Position numbers and translations under genes: made by a program | Assembly (NCBI GenBank): GCA_964250765.1 | Contig: CAXUHF010000009.1 | Span: 9,564-73,563 of the forward strand | Direction of reading: 5' to 3' | Source of the DNA: JBBQVS01 sp964250765 | GTDB lineage: Bacteria > Chloroflexota > Ktedonobacteria > Ktedonobacterales > Ktedonobacteraceae | Length of the DNA stretch: 64,000 nucleotides | The notes under the pieces: model-generated | Database searches by the model: none | What the model saw: only the letters and a program-made list of their open reading frames with translations | Told to the model about the DNA's origin: nothing | In this document: in pieces, positions 1 to 9,051 of the stretch | Numbering within the stretch: the first letter of the stretch is position 1 | Layout: every line of letters starts with the position of its first letter

Positions 1-360
1 AGCGTGCTACATCGTTTGCATTTGGTGGCTCGTATGCTGCCTTCAACATGGAATGATGCAGGTCAGATGTTTCATGATATCCAGCACGAGTTGGATGCAC
101 AAGGACGTAAGGAGGTTTCCGAGGCATTTCGGAATCAAGTCATTGAGCCTATTGCATCGCTATTTTCAGAAGGCATCGCACAAAGTATTTTCCGTGATGC
201 CGAGCATGGAGGACTTGCTCCGATAGAGGCTGTATTTATTCTCTTTCGCTTGTTGAACGACTCTGATACTCCTAAAACGAGTTCACGTCCTCAAAGTACT
301 GACCGGATGGTTGATATACTCCTTCACGGCATTATGCAGCCATCTAAATCAGATATATAG
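1..360 (+). CDS. TetR-like regulator, C-terminal part (5'-truncated by window edge)
   Basis: The reading frame is open from the first base (S-V-L-H-R-L...) to the TAG at 358-360, so the start lies outside the window and the GTG at position 4 is probably internal. The visible 119 residues are mostly helical and read like the ligand-binding half of a TetR-family repressor (segments VIEPIASLFSEGIAQ and RMVDILLHGIM). The DNA-binding half is not visible, so the family call is inference. A 24-bp palindrome lies just downstream, before a DUF385 oxidoreductase, which would suit a regulator and its target. It could also be another all-helical protein. Confidence 0.5.
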   Translation, partial: SVLHRLHLVARMLPSTWNDAGQMFHDIQHELDAQGRKEVSEAFRNQVIEPIASLFSEGIAQSIFRDAEHGGLAPIEAVFILFRLLNDSDTPKTSSRPQSTDRMVDILLHGIMQPSKSDI

Positions 361-374
361 TTCTTTTTTTGTCA

Positions 375-398
375 AAGTGTTATCAAATGATAACACTT
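375..398. promoter_or_regulatory. Palindrome, candidate TetR-type operator
   Basis: Perfect 11-bp arms (AAGTGTTATCA / TGATAACACTT) flank a 2-bp centre. The short centre and the lack of a T-run after it favour a dimeric protein-binding site over a terminator. It lies between a probable TetR gene and the DUF385 gene that starts at 465. Confidence 0.45.
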
Positions 399-464
399 GT
401 TTCATAGCATAGTTTTATAGCAAAAGCTTTTTGTTACAAAGCGCAATAACGTAAGGAGAAAATC

Positions 465-926
465 ATGCAATATGGTCTACCAATGTCCAAACAATCTGTA
501 AAAGCTGGAAACACTATGATGATAGAGAACATTCTGCACATGCAAGCTCAGCAGTATGAGGATGGCAAAGCTGTGTACCGCGTACTTGAAGTACGAGGTC
601 GTAAGAGTGGGCAAGTGCAACGCACTCCACTTGCAGTTCCTCAATATGCCGAGAAACGCTATCTCATTGCGCCCACTAGTAGTCGTGACTGGGTACACAA
701 TCTCATAGCCTCTGGCACATGCACACTTGTGTCACAAACGGGACAAAAACAATATCACGCTACGCTTACACTGGACGATGAGGCAATTACGATAGTTCGC
801 GCATATATGGCACAGTTACCAGACTGGGCTTTACAACAATTTCCTATATCAAAAAATGCGACTGACGAAGAGATGCATGCAAAGAGTGAAAAGTTCGCGG
901 TATTCCGTCTCTCGGAATTGAAATAG
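465..926 (+). CDS. F420-type nitroreductase family protein (DUF385/Ddn-like)
   Basis: The 153-residue protein has the Ddn/DUF385 split-barrel signature: RGRKSGQVQRTPL around residues 44-56, then a strand ending YLIAP and RDWVHNLIASG. In this family the barrel binds deazaflavin F420 (or flavin) and reduces nitro or quinone-like substrates. Substrate cannot be told from sequence. The start ATG is preceded by AAGGAG at 453-458, a good ribosome site. The length is normal for the family. It follows the probable TetR gene and a palindrome, so repressor control is plausible. The C-terminus (FAVFRLSELK) is intact. Confidence 0.75.
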   Translation: MQYGLPMSKQSVKAGNTMMIENILHMQAQQYEDGKAVYRVLEVRGRKSGQVQRTPLAVPQYAEKRYLIAPTSSRDWVHNLIASGTCTLVSQTGQKQYHATLTLDDEAITIVRAYMAQLPDWALQQFPISKNATDEEMHAKSEKFAVFRLSELK

Positions 927-939
927 ACATCGAAACATC

Positions 940-1009
940 TGTGGACCGATTCATCGCGTCCTCTTGGCGTCTCGATTACCAACGCGGACGCGATGAATCG
1001 GTCCCTACA
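940..1009. repeat. Palindromic repeat, family A
   Basis: Perfect 19-bp arms at 943-961 (GGACCGATTCATCGCGTCC) and 986-1004 around a 24-bp loop, followed by CCTACA at the right edge. Other copies of this family lie at 11947, 28629, 50591, 56259 and 62014. A promoter begins one base to the right. Confidence 0.85.
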
Positions 1010-1010
1010 T

Positions 1011-1039
1011 TTGACGGGGCATTCAGGAGAACCTATAAT
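1011..1039 (+). promoter_or_regulatory. Strong sigma-70-type promoter
   Basis: TTGACG at 1011-1016 and a perfect TATAAT at 1034-1039 with a 17-bp spacer. Transcription should start near 1046 and lead into the glycosyltransferase at 1091. The -35 box begins one base after the end of the family A repeat. Confidence 0.8.
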
Positions 1040-1090
1040 ACAGCTATATTAATCACACATTAAATTTCGACAAGAAAGCAGTTTTTCGTT

Positions 1091-3217
1091 TTGTTAGAAC
1101 AAGATGTAGTACAGACCGTTCCCCAAAAAACAAAACCTCGTAGAGTGTTGCTCGACTGGCTCCGCACATGGGAACTCTATCCTCTTGTGTTGATAGCTGG
1201 ATTTCTCCGTTTTTATCAGCTCAACACAACTGAGTTCGACCAGGATCAGGCTATTCTTTTTCGGATGGCACACGACGCAATTTCACATGGACTGCTTCCA
1301 ACCACAAGCAATACAGCCTCTATCGGCATCGCTCATCCGGCTGGCGTAATCTATCTCTTTACACTTCCTGCTCTTCTCAATCCAAACCCGCTTAGTGGGG
1401 CAATACTCGTAGCCGTCTGTACAACAATTGCCGTTTTACTCACCTATTTTTTCACAAGACGCTATTATGGACGACTCGCGGGAATCGTAGCAGCATTATT
1501 GTATGCAACTGCATTTAAACCACTCGTCTATGCACGTTTTATCTGGCAACCCAACTTGATGCCACCATTTGTACTACTTTTCTTTTTCGCACTTTTCTAT
1601 GGTGTTGTCGAGCGACGCAAGGGCTGGCTTTTTCCTGCATTGCTCTTATTAGGCATCCTCTATCAAATGCATGAAATTACAGTGCTTCTTGCTATACCAC
1701 TAGTAGTTGCGCTATTGCTTGCCCCACATACATACCGTTGGCATGATCTTGCCTTTGCCGCTCTAGGTTTGGGAATTATTTTCTTCCCATATCTTCTTTG
1801 GGAAGTTTATACTCGTTTCATTGACCTGCACACTGTGCTCACATTAGCAAAGCAGCATGCTCGTATAGATGGACAGGCACTCAACTTCTATCAAGTATTT
1901 CTCACTCCCAACCTGCCGTCACCAACTGGCAAGCATGTTATTCCTTATAGACTGACACCACTTTTCTCCTGGTTACAATATGCAATGCCAGCCCTTGTTA
2001 TACTTGGCTTGCTCTCGCTTTTGGTTGCATTAGTAGCTCCTCGGCTATGGGGAGAGACGAAGGTAGATATAGAGAATAGAGATGANNNNNNNNNNNNNNN
2101 NNNNNNNNNNNNNNNNNNNNNNNNNNNNNNNNNNNNNNNNNNNNNNNNNNNNNNNNNNNNNNNNNNNNNNNNNNNNNNNNNNNNNCCGTTGCTTATCCTG
2201 TCGCGTCACGCGATTGACCTGCACACACAGTATTTCTTTATGCTGCTCCCTGGACCATTTGCGTTCATAGGTATCTTCTTCGCACACATAGTAAATTGGT
2301 TGCGAAAGCAAAAGAGTTGGCTTTATCAAACACGCTTTGCCTTCTATGGGTTGGCGTTCTTGCTTATTGCGGCACAAACGTTAGGAAGCACAGCATGGCT
2401 ATTAAATACACAATATGGCAATAGTAGCAACGACACATTTACGCCCTACCATAACGATCTTCTTTCTCTACAACAAGCGTTAAATGATGCTGATTCGCTT
2501 GCGCAAACTCATCACCTTTATCACATCTACGTCACGACAGATGAGGCAACGCAGACAGCTCTAGGCTATCTAAGTGAACAGATGCACACTCCCACAACAC
2601 TCTTTGATGCCTCACACTGCCTCGTCTTGCCTAATACAGCAAACGGACCTGCCGTTTTGCTAGTGGGACCTCATAGCACACTCGCTAACGCATTGGTCAA
2701 ACAATTTGCTAACGCAACGCTCGTAAGTACACCTTCTCGTCTCGGCGGAGCATCGTTTCACCTGTACATTGTCTCTTCTCTGCCCGAACAGGCGACCTCT
2801 AAGAACGCGTCCTTCGGAAACGATTTACAGCTACTTGAACCCTCGACTCAAACAGTAGATGTTGCCCAGAAATCCTGGCAAGTGACACGTTGGAGCCTTC
2901 TACGGCCTCAAGTTGCTCGTCTGCGTACCAATTATGGATATGTCATGGTAGCGACCAATAGTAGCAATACAGCGCAGCAAACAACCAATATTTGCACGTT
3001 CAGCGCAATACACGCAGGAGATCAATTACTCGTTGCCTTTTCACAATCTACCTCTAAAACAACGCGATCTGGTATAAGCGTACAAGCAAAATCCTTCATG
3101 CAAGTTCCGTTCAATCCACCCTACGGTATTTTTCATATGGAGACGGATACAACTCAAAATACACCGTGGATAGGGCTGCAAACCACAAATGGGAAGGATA
3201 GTGTTCAGATTTCTTGA
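1091..3217 (+). CDS. GT-C membrane glycosyltransferase (PMT_2/ArnT-like), interrupted by a sequencing gap
   Basis: A multi-pass membrane protein with about ten hydrophobic segments followed by a soluble extracytoplasmic tail of about 250 residues. The first loop carries an acidic pair (D50, D52 in EFDQDQA), where GT-C enzymes of the dolichyl-phosphate-mannose or undecaprenyl-phosphate type keep their catalytic Asp. The expected role is transfer of a sugar from a lipid-phosphate donor outside the membrane; acceptor unknown. The frame opens at a TTG (1091) 45 bp after a strong promoter; no better start is in frame and the ribosome site is weak. A run of 100 N (2086-2185) interrupts the gene. 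Both flanks read in the same frame across the N run, but the gap is probably of arbitrary size, so length and frame there are unknown. Confidence 0.7.
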   Translation: MLEQDVVQTVPQKTKPRRVLLDWLRTWELYPLVLIAGFLRFYQLNTTEFDQDQAILFRMAHDAISHGLLPTTSNTASIGIAHPAGVIYLFTLPALLNPNPLSGAILVAVCTTIAVLLTYFFTRRYYGRLAGIVAALLYATAFKPLVYARFIWQPNLMPPFVLLFFFALFYGVVERRKGWLFPALLLLGILYQMHEITVLLAIPLVVALLLAPHTYRWHDLAFAALGLGIIFFPYLLWEVYTRFIDLHTVLTLAKQHARIDGQALNFYQVFLTPNLPSPTGKHVIPYRLTPLFSWLQYAMPALVILGLLSLLVALVAPRLWGETKVDIENRDXXXXXXXXXXXXXXXXXXXXXXXXXXXXXXXXXXPLLILSRHAIDLHTQYFFMLLPGPFAFIGIFFAHIVNWLRKQKSWLYQTRFAFYGLAFLLIAAQTLGSTAWLLNTQYGNSSNDTFTPYHNDLLSLQQALNDADSLAQTHHLYHIYVTTDEATQTALGYLSEQMHTPTTLFDASHCLVLPNTANGPAVLLVGPHSTLANALVKQFANATLVSTPSRLGGASFHLYIVSSLPEQATSKNASFGNDLQLLEPSTQTVDVAQKSWQVTRWSLLRPQVARLRTNYGYVMVATNSSNTAQQTTNICTFSAIHAGDQLLVAFSQSTSKTTRSGISVQAKSFMQVPFNPPYGIFHMETDTTQNTPWIGLQTTNGKDSVQIS
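2086..2185. other. Scaffold gap of 100 N
   Basis: Exactly 100 N, the usual placeholder for a gap of unknown length, inside the GT-C glycosyltransferase. The missing part encodes some of the later membrane helices. Confidence 0.95.
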
Positions 3218-3225
3218 TATAAAAA

Positions 3226-3290
3226 GAACGGACGAACATAGAGAAGAGGCAAAAACAATGTTTTTACCTCTTCTCTATGTTCGTCCGTTC
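3226..3290. terminator. Long bidirectional hairpin terminator
   Basis: 31-bp arms (3226-3256 and 3260-3290) with one mismatch and a 3-bp loop. It sits between the convergent glycosyltransferase and nuoN. Confidence 0.8.
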
Positions 3291-3304
3291 AAAATCGAGG
3301 AAGG

Positions 3305-4816
3305 CTAGCGTCCCAACAAAAACGCTAACAGGCTACTCGCCGCAGGTGTTGCAGCATTAATGATGAACTGCGCCGCAACCGTCAGGATAACCAGAGCGGC
3401 AGCGGCAAACGTGATGGATGTGCCGAGACCAATTGGCGTAGTCAAGCGGTCCTGCTTGAGCGGAGCATCGAAGTACATAGACTTGATGATACGCCCATAG
3501 TAGACGAGCGAGACGATACTGTTGAGCAAGGCGATAATGACAAGCCAGTTCAGGCCAAGACCCCAAGCAGTACTGAAGATAATGACCTTACTCCAGAAAC
3601 CTGCTAATGGTGGAATACCAGCAAGTGAAGCCAGACATGCCGCCGTTCCTGCCGCCAGGAGCGGTGAGCGTCTCGCCAGACCTCGGAAGTCTTCAATTCT
3701 GTCGCCACCAGTCAGATCACCAAGAGCGATGATACCAGAGAAAGCTCCAAGATTTGTCACCACATAGATCAGGATGAAGAACAACACGGCAGCATTACCA
3801 TCGGAGCGACCACTTGCAAAGCTGGCAACGAAGCCAACAAGAATGTAACCAGCCTGCGCAATACTTGAGTAGGCCATCATACGCTTCGCATTGGTTTGTA
3901 CCGCAGCCACGAAGTTACCAAGCGTCATCGTTAGCACAGCCACAATAGAGATCACCACGACTAAAGTTGTGAGGTTGACTCCGCCGAGACCGCCATCGAT
4001 GAAGACACGAATGAGTGCAGCGAAACCCGCCGCTTTAGAACCCACTGAAAAAAATGCTGTTGCAGGTGTCGGCGAACCTTCGTAGATATCTGGTGCCCAC
4101 ATGTGAAAAGGAACAGCAGATATCTTGAAACCGAAGCCTGCCAGAATCAGCACGCCCGCAACAAGCTCCATCAAGTTACCTTGTAACGAGATGATAGGGT
4201 TGCCAGCGTGAATACCAGTCTTAATCAGGGTCGCAATGCCCATGAGATCGGTTGTACCAGTCAAGCCATACAGCAGTGCAAAACCGTAGAGCAGAATAGC
4301 CGAGGACATTGCACCGAGCAACACATACTTGACCGCCGCCTCTGCGGACTTCTCATTTGCACGAATCAGACCCGCCATCACATAAAGCGGAATGCTTGTC
4401 AATTCGAGTGAGATATAGATGGTGATAAGCTCGGTTGTGCTTGCCATCAACATCATGCCCACGACAGAGAAAAGCATGAGTGTATAAAACTCGCCATCGG
4501 ACTTTATATACTTCGTCACGTAATCGTATGACGCCAGAATCATCACAAACGCGATGAGCAAGAACACTATCTTAAAGAAGACTGCATATGAATCGACCGA
4601 AAGCATATTAGAAAAGGCATGATTGGCGTGCGAGAAATCTAGAATAAAGATTTGCGAGATAGCCAGTGCAATTGGCACAAGCAGGCCAATTAGCGCAGTC
4701 GCCACCACGACGATGCGCCGTTTCGTAAACAGGTCTACTGCCATCACCACCAGAGCGAGTATGGTAAGACTCGCTTCTGGTGAGAGTAAGTAGAGATCAG
4801 ACAACTTGAGCGTCAT
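3305..4816 (-). CDS. nuoN: NADH-quinone oxidoreductase subunit N
   Basis: NuoN is one of the three antiporter-like membrane subunits of complex I and takes part in proton pumping. The 503-residue protein is hydrophobic throughout (about 14 segments) and has the family core: LELTSIPLYVMAG with the key Glu, KYVLLGAMSSAILLYG, FKISAVPFHMWAPDIYEGSP with the loop Lys and His, and LASLAGIPPLAGFWSKV. The length is normal. It is last in the nuoJKLMN run, 24 bp after nuoM, with GGGAG upstream of the ATG. Transcription ends at the long hairpin at 3226-3290. Confidence 0.95.
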   Translation of the reverse strand: MTLKLSDLYLLSPEASLTILALVVMAVDLFTKRRIVVVATALIGLLVPIALAISQIFILDFSHANHAFSNMLSVDSYAVFFKIVFLLIAFVMILASYDYVTKYIKSDGEFYTLMLFSVVGMMLMASTTELITIYISLELTSIPLYVMAGLIRANEKSAEAAVKYVLLGAMSSAILLYGFALLYGLTGTTDLMGIATLIKTGIHAGNPIISLQGNLMELVAGVLILAGFGFKISAVPFHMWAPDIYEGSPTPATAFFSVGSKAAGFAALIRVFIDGGLGGVNLTTLVVVISIVAVLTMTLGNFVAAVQTNAKRMMAYSSIAQAGYILVGFVASFASGRSDGNAAVLFFILIYVVTNLGAFSGIIALGDLTGGDRIEDFRGLARRSPLLAAGTAACLASLAGIPPLAGFWSKVIIFSTAWGLGLNWLVIIALLNSIVSLVYYGRIIKSMYFDAPLKQDRLTTPIGLGTSITFAAAALVILTVAAQFIINAATPAASSLLAFLLGR

Positions 4817-4840
4817 ATAGTACTCCCTAACGTAATATCT

Positions 4841-6427
4841 CTACTTTACAACAGCCGAGGCCGCATGCATAAGCTGGCTCAGGCTAGGTGTAATCACATT
4901 AATAAGGGCGGTTGGGTAGATGCCAACAAACACGATGAGTCCAGCCAGTGCGAAGAGCGGAATCAGCTCACGTGGACTTGCATCAGGTAGCCAATCCCAT
5001 TTCTTGTTAAACGGACCATAGAAGACGCGTCGTATCATCCACAAGAGATAGCTAGCCGTCAGAATCATCGTGAAGACGGATACAACTGTGACCGCAGTCC
5101 AGACCTGGAAGCTACCCGTAAACACCATATATTCCGCGACAAAACCTGCCAATCCAGGGAGGCCAAGCGAAGCAAGAGCCGCAAAGGTGAACAGCGTAGC
5201 AAGCATAGGCATACGTTTGGCAACACCACCGAAGATGGCAATCTCACGTGTATGTGCCTTGTCATAGATCACGCCCACGCAGAAGAACAGCAGGCCCGTG
5301 ATGATGCCGTGACTAAACATCTGCACCGTTGCACCTGTGAGAGCCGCCATTCTAAAAGCAGCATCTCCTGTGCCAGTCGCAGCCGCCACACCTAACAGAA
5401 TGATACCCATGTGACTCACACTTGAATAGGCAATGAGCTTCTTCATATCCGTCTGCACTAGACAGATACCAGCACCATAAATGATGTTGATAACCGCGAG
5501 TACCGCAAGTACACCCGAAAACTGATGAACGCCCTGTGGAAAGAGAATCAGGCAGAAGCGAATCAGGCCATACGCACCCATTTTAAGCAAGATACCTGCA
5601 AGGATAACGCTGACCTCTGTTGGTGCATCGGTGTGTGCATCAGGCAACCATGTGTGTAGGGGGAACATTGGTATCTTGACCGCGAACGCTGTGAAGACCA
5701 GCAAGAATGCGACAAGTTGTAAGCTCGCTGAAACACCAATGAGTGGTATTTGCACATTGCCAACAAGTAAGTGCGACGACAGAAGGTCTAATCGTGCCGT
5801 TGTACCACCCGATTGTGTGTAGACAAGGATAAAGCCAGCTAGCATGAAGACGCTACCAAAGAACGTGTACAGCAAGAACTTCCATGCTGAATAGATACGT
5901 CCAGGAACACCATGCTTGATAGCCTCGTTGCCCCAGATGCCGATGAGCAAGAACATGGGAGCCAGTTCCACTTCCCAGAATAGGAAGAACAGGAACATAT
6001 CGAGTGAAACAAAAACACCCATAACGCCCGTTTCGAGCAAGAGAATAAGCGCAAGATATTCCTTGACGCGCGGCTTCTCCCAGCCACCAATGATGGCAAG
6101 CATCGTGATGAGGGCGTTCAAGACAACCATTGGCAGGCTCAGACCATCAATACCAACAAAATAGTCAATATTAAAATGGAACGTGCCAGCATTAAAGTTA
6201 ATCCATGGAATGTTGATCGAGTCAGGCAAATGCTTTAAATCACCAAAGTTGCTAAAGCCGCCGTTTGCCAGAATACGAAAGAATATAATCATCGAAAGCG
6301 CAAACACGAGCGCTGAAAACACGAGCGCAATCCAGCGAGCGATTCTCACTGGTGCTGCAAGAGTCCCTACCGCACCAATCACAGGCAGTAGGAGAATCCA
6401 GGTTATATCACTTGTGAATATGTTCAT
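4841..6427 (-). CDS. nuoM: NADH-quinone oxidoreductase subunit M
   Basis: NuoM is the middle antiporter-like subunit of complex I. The 528 residues carry the signatures: FFLFWEVELAPMFLLIG with the conserved Glu, YTFFGSVFMLAGF, VKIPMFPLHTWLPDAHTDAP, KKLIAYSSVSHMGII and GLPGLAGFVAEY. Length is typical. It starts at ATG 6427, 21 bp after nuoL, with AGGA-rich sequence upstream. It is co-transcribed with its neighbours and no key residue is seen to be lost. Confidence 0.95.
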   Translation of the reverse strand: MNIFTSDITWILLLPVIGAVGTLAAPVRIARWIALVFSALVFALSMIIFFRILANGGFSNFGDLKHLPDSINIPWINFNAGTFHFNIDYFVGIDGLSLPMVVLNALITMLAIIGGWEKPRVKEYLALILLLETGVMGVFVSLDMFLFFLFWEVELAPMFLLIGIWGNEAIKHGVPGRIYSAWKFLLYTFFGSVFMLAGFILVYTQSGGTTARLDLLSSHLLVGNVQIPLIGVSASLQLVAFLLVFTAFAVKIPMFPLHTWLPDAHTDAPTEVSVILAGILLKMGAYGLIRFCLILFPQGVHQFSGVLAVLAVINIIYGAGICLVQTDMKKLIAYSSVSHMGIILLGVAAATGTGDAAFRMAALTGATVQMFSHGIITGLLFFCVGVIYDKAHTREIAIFGGVAKRMPMLATLFTFAALASLGLPGLAGFVAEYMVFTGSFQVWTAVTVVSVFTMILTASYLLWMIRRVFYGPFNKKWDWLPDASPRELIPLFALAGLIVFVGIYPTALINVITPSLSQLMHAASAVVK

Positions 6428-6448
6428 CCTGTTTTCCTTTTATCCTTA

Positions 6449-8716
6449 CTACCTAGCTACGTAATTGACCACTATAAGCACAACAGCCACAAGCACCGCA
6501 ATACCACCGAAGAACGTGACCATGTACGACTGAACTCTACCAGTCTCAGTATAGCGAACATCACGCCCAAGCGTTGTTACAAGACGTGCCACACCATTGA
6601 CAATGCCATCGACGATGTAGGTATCAAAGGCTTGTTCAATATGTGAAAGACCAAGCACACCATACTTGATAATCCAGCCATATAAGTCGTCAACGTAGTA
6701 GCGATTGTAGAGAATACGGTGAATAGTTTTCAGTGCCGCATTGTTCTCCACAAGATTGTGCAAACGTTCTTGATTCAAGCGGGCATACATGAAGTAAGCC
6801 GTACCGAGTCCTACCAATGCGACAGCAATACCTAGATAGGTCAATGGATCGGTAAACAGTCCACTAAAGTCGAGTGGAACTGCTCCGCGCTGTACGTAGG
6901 GGAAGAAACCGAACCAATAACCAGCAATCACTGATGGAATAGCGAGCAGTATTAACGGTATCGTCATTGAGAGCGGTGACTCATGAGGCTCACCAACACC
7001 TCGATACGTTCCACCCCATAGACCACCAAGCTTTCCATCCGTATTGCCAAAGGCCAGGATATAGGCACGCAACATGTAAAACGCGGTCAAGCCTGCCGTA
7101 CCAAGTGTAATAATATATAACGCCCATTGCCCACGCTGAGCTGCAAGACCAATGATGGTGTCCTTACTATAGAAACCAGCTAAGAGAGGAAAGCCGGAAA
7201 TTGACAGCGTAGCAATCAGCCATGTGATAGCTGTAATCGGCATCTTTGGACCAAGCCCACCCATCAAGCGCATATCCTGTACCTCTTTGTGTGTGGCATG
7301 GTGCAGTGAATGCAACACGCTACCAGCACCTAAAAAGAGCAATGCTTTGAAGAATGCGTGTGTGAAGAGGTGGAACATACCAGGGCCAGTACCATAGAGA
7401 TATGGAGTGTTACCGAGACCGGAAAGGCCGAGACCAACAAACATATAGCCAAGCTGACTAATGGTTGAAAAGGCCAGTACGCGTTTGAAGTCAGACTGCA
7501 CAAGCGCGATTGTCGCGGCAAAGAGTGCCGTGATACCACCAACCCATGCGACAGTAAGTAGAGCAGTAGGTCCAGCCGCGACAAAGAGCGGGAAGACACG
7601 TGCCACCATATACACACCAGCAGCAACCATTGTTGCCGCGTGAATCAGTGCGCTGACAGGTGTTGGACCTTCCATAGCAGATGGTAGCCATACATGGAGA
7701 GGCACCTGAGCAGATTTACCAATAGCACCGCAGAAGACCAGGATCATCGCCGTTGCCAGCAAGCCCTGACTCATAACCTGTGGAGCTTTAATGAACAACG
7801 TGGGAAAATCGAAGGTGCCTGTGTTGGCGAAGAGAATCATGATACCAATGATAAAGCCAACATCACCAATACGGTTCGTCACAAATGCCTGCATCGCCGC
7901 GTTTGCTGGCGACGGACGCTGCTCCTCTGGCTTGGCCTTCTTGTTAATCCAGAAGCCAATCAGGAGGTAAGAACTCAAGCCCACCAGTTCCCAACCGACG
8001 AAGATAACCAGGAAGTTTTGCGCAAAGACAATGACCAGCATTGAGAAAGTGAAGAGAGCAAGGTACGCATAAAAACGCGCATAGCCTGCCGAATCTTCCA
8101 TATAACCTTGTGAATAGTAGTGGACTAGGAGCGAAACCGTTGTCACGACCACCATCATAGCGATAGCAAGTGTATCGAGATGGAAAGCAATTGTATAATT
8201 GCCCACAGTTCCCTGTGTAAACCAGTCGTAGACAAAAACCTGGACACCACCACTCTTTTGGAATGCGGTATCGCCTAACGAGACGAAGAGTAGTGCCCAA
8301 GCGTAAATAGCGGCAAGGAGCATAATGCCAATACCAATATAGCCACTGACAACTGCTCCTGTTGAGAGATGCGCAACCTTGGGGTCCTCGTCGTCATCCT
8401 CGCCGGAGTCGTCTAAGTTCGCTCCATGAACCTCTGCCGCATGATCTTCTGCCTGAGCAACAGAATCTTTTGAGCCGCGATCAGTCGCCGCACTTGTAAT
8501 GCCTGGAACAGTTGCATAGGCGAGTTCCGCGCCTGCATGTGCCTCTTGTTCGCTGCCTTGAGCATCATGTGAACCATGTTCGTCGTGGGTGACGATGCGT
8601 ACCTTCTTCGGACGGCTCTGCATGTCCCAGACACGGGTTCCAAACACAATGACCACGAAGGACAGGAGTGGCGCGAATAAGACCAACCATGAATATTGAT
8701 ACATAGCATTCACCAC
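6449..8716 (-). CDS. nuoL: NADH-quinone oxidoreductase subunit L, with a His/acid-rich insert
   Basis: NuoL is the distal proton-pumping subunit of complex I and bears the long lateral helix. Core motifs are present: FLVIFVGWELVGLSSYLLIGF, KSAQVPLHVWLPSAMEGPTP, SALIHAATMVAAGVY, HLFTHAFFKALLFLGAGSVLH and ISGFPLLAGFYSKD. At 755 residues it is well over 100 longer than the usual 610-650. Most of the excess is an insert between TM1 and TM2 (about residues 40-116) rich in His, Asp and Glu, with seven His; by the positive-inside rule it is probably cytoplasmic. The frame starts at GTG 8716, overlapping the end of nuoK by 7 bp. A second candidate is the ATG at 8704 (MYQYSW), and neither has a clear ribosome site, so translation is probably coupled to nuoK. 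Confidence 0.93.
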   Translation of the reverse strand: MVNAMYQYSWLVLFAPLLSFVVIVFGTRVWDMQSRPKKVRIVTHDEHGSHDAQGSEQEAHAGAELAYATVPGITSAATDRGSKDSVAQAEDHAAEVHGANLDDSGEDDDEDPKVAHLSTGAVVSGYIGIGIMLLAAIYAWALLFVSLGDTAFQKSGGVQVFVYDWFTQGTVGNYTIAFHLDTLAIAMMVVVTTVSLLVHYYSQGYMEDSAGYARFYAYLALFTFSMLVIVFAQNFLVIFVGWELVGLSSYLLIGFWINKKAKPEEQRPSPANAAMQAFVTNRIGDVGFIIGIMILFANTGTFDFPTLFIKAPQVMSQGLLATAMILVFCGAIGKSAQVPLHVWLPSAMEGPTPVSALIHAATMVAAGVYMVARVFPLFVAAGPTALLTVAWVGGITALFAATIALVQSDFKRVLAFSTISQLGYMFVGLGLSGLGNTPYLYGTGPGMFHLFTHAFFKALLFLGAGSVLHSLHHATHKEVQDMRLMGGLGPKMPITAITWLIATLSISGFPLLAGFYSKDTIIGLAAQRGQWALYIITLGTAGLTAFYMLRAYILAFGNTDGKLGGLWGGTYRGVGEPHESPLSMTIPLILLAIPSVIAGYWFGFFPYVQRGAVPLDFSGLFTDPLTYLGIAVALVGLGTAYFMYARLNQERLHNLVENNAALKTIHRILYNRYYVDDLYGWIIKYGVLGLSHIEQAFDTYIVDGIVNGVARLVTTLGRDVRYTETGRVQSYMVTFFGGIAVLVAVVLIVVNYVAR

Positions 8717-9045
8717 TTCATCATGTCAATTTCGCTCACATCCACAGTATCACGTTTGCGGTAGATCGAGATAACCATTGCCAGCGCAACCGCAGCCTCT
8801 GCAGCCGCCACAGTGATAATGAAGATAGCGAAGATTTGTCCAGTCAAGAGACTTGAGAAGTCTAACCCATTCGCCTTGACATGGTTAAAAAAAGAAAAAC
8901 CGACCAAAGTAATATTGACCGCATTCAGCATGATCTCGATACCCATAAGTACCGCAATCGCATTACGCTTAGCAATCGCGCCATAGAGTCCAATACAAAA
9001 AAGAATGGCACCGAGTACTAAAAAATGATTAAGTGTAAGTCCCAT
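8710..9045 (-). CDS. nuoK: NADH-quinone oxidoreductase subunit K
   Basis: NuoK is a three-helix subunit in the membrane arm of complex I. The 111-residue protein shows the family core: LFCIGLYGAIAKRNAIAVLMGIE, with the conserved Glu in TM2, and MLNAVNITLVGFS. The C-terminal tail is slightly longer than in E. coli. ATG 9045 follows GGAGGA at a good distance and lies 6 bp after the nuoJ stop. The 3' end overlaps the nuoL start. Confidence 0.95.
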   Translation of the reverse strand: MGLTLNHFLVLGAILFCIGLYGAIAKRNAIAVLMGIEIMLNAVNITLVGFSFFNHVKANGLDFSSLLTGQIFAIFIITVAAAEAAVALAMVISIYRKRDTVDVSEIDMMKW

Positions 9046-9051
9046 AATGTA

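Noticed and set aside
5563..6164. Long antisense frames within nuoM and nuoL
   Set aside because: They are shadows of strongly conserved genes and match no known protein pattern.
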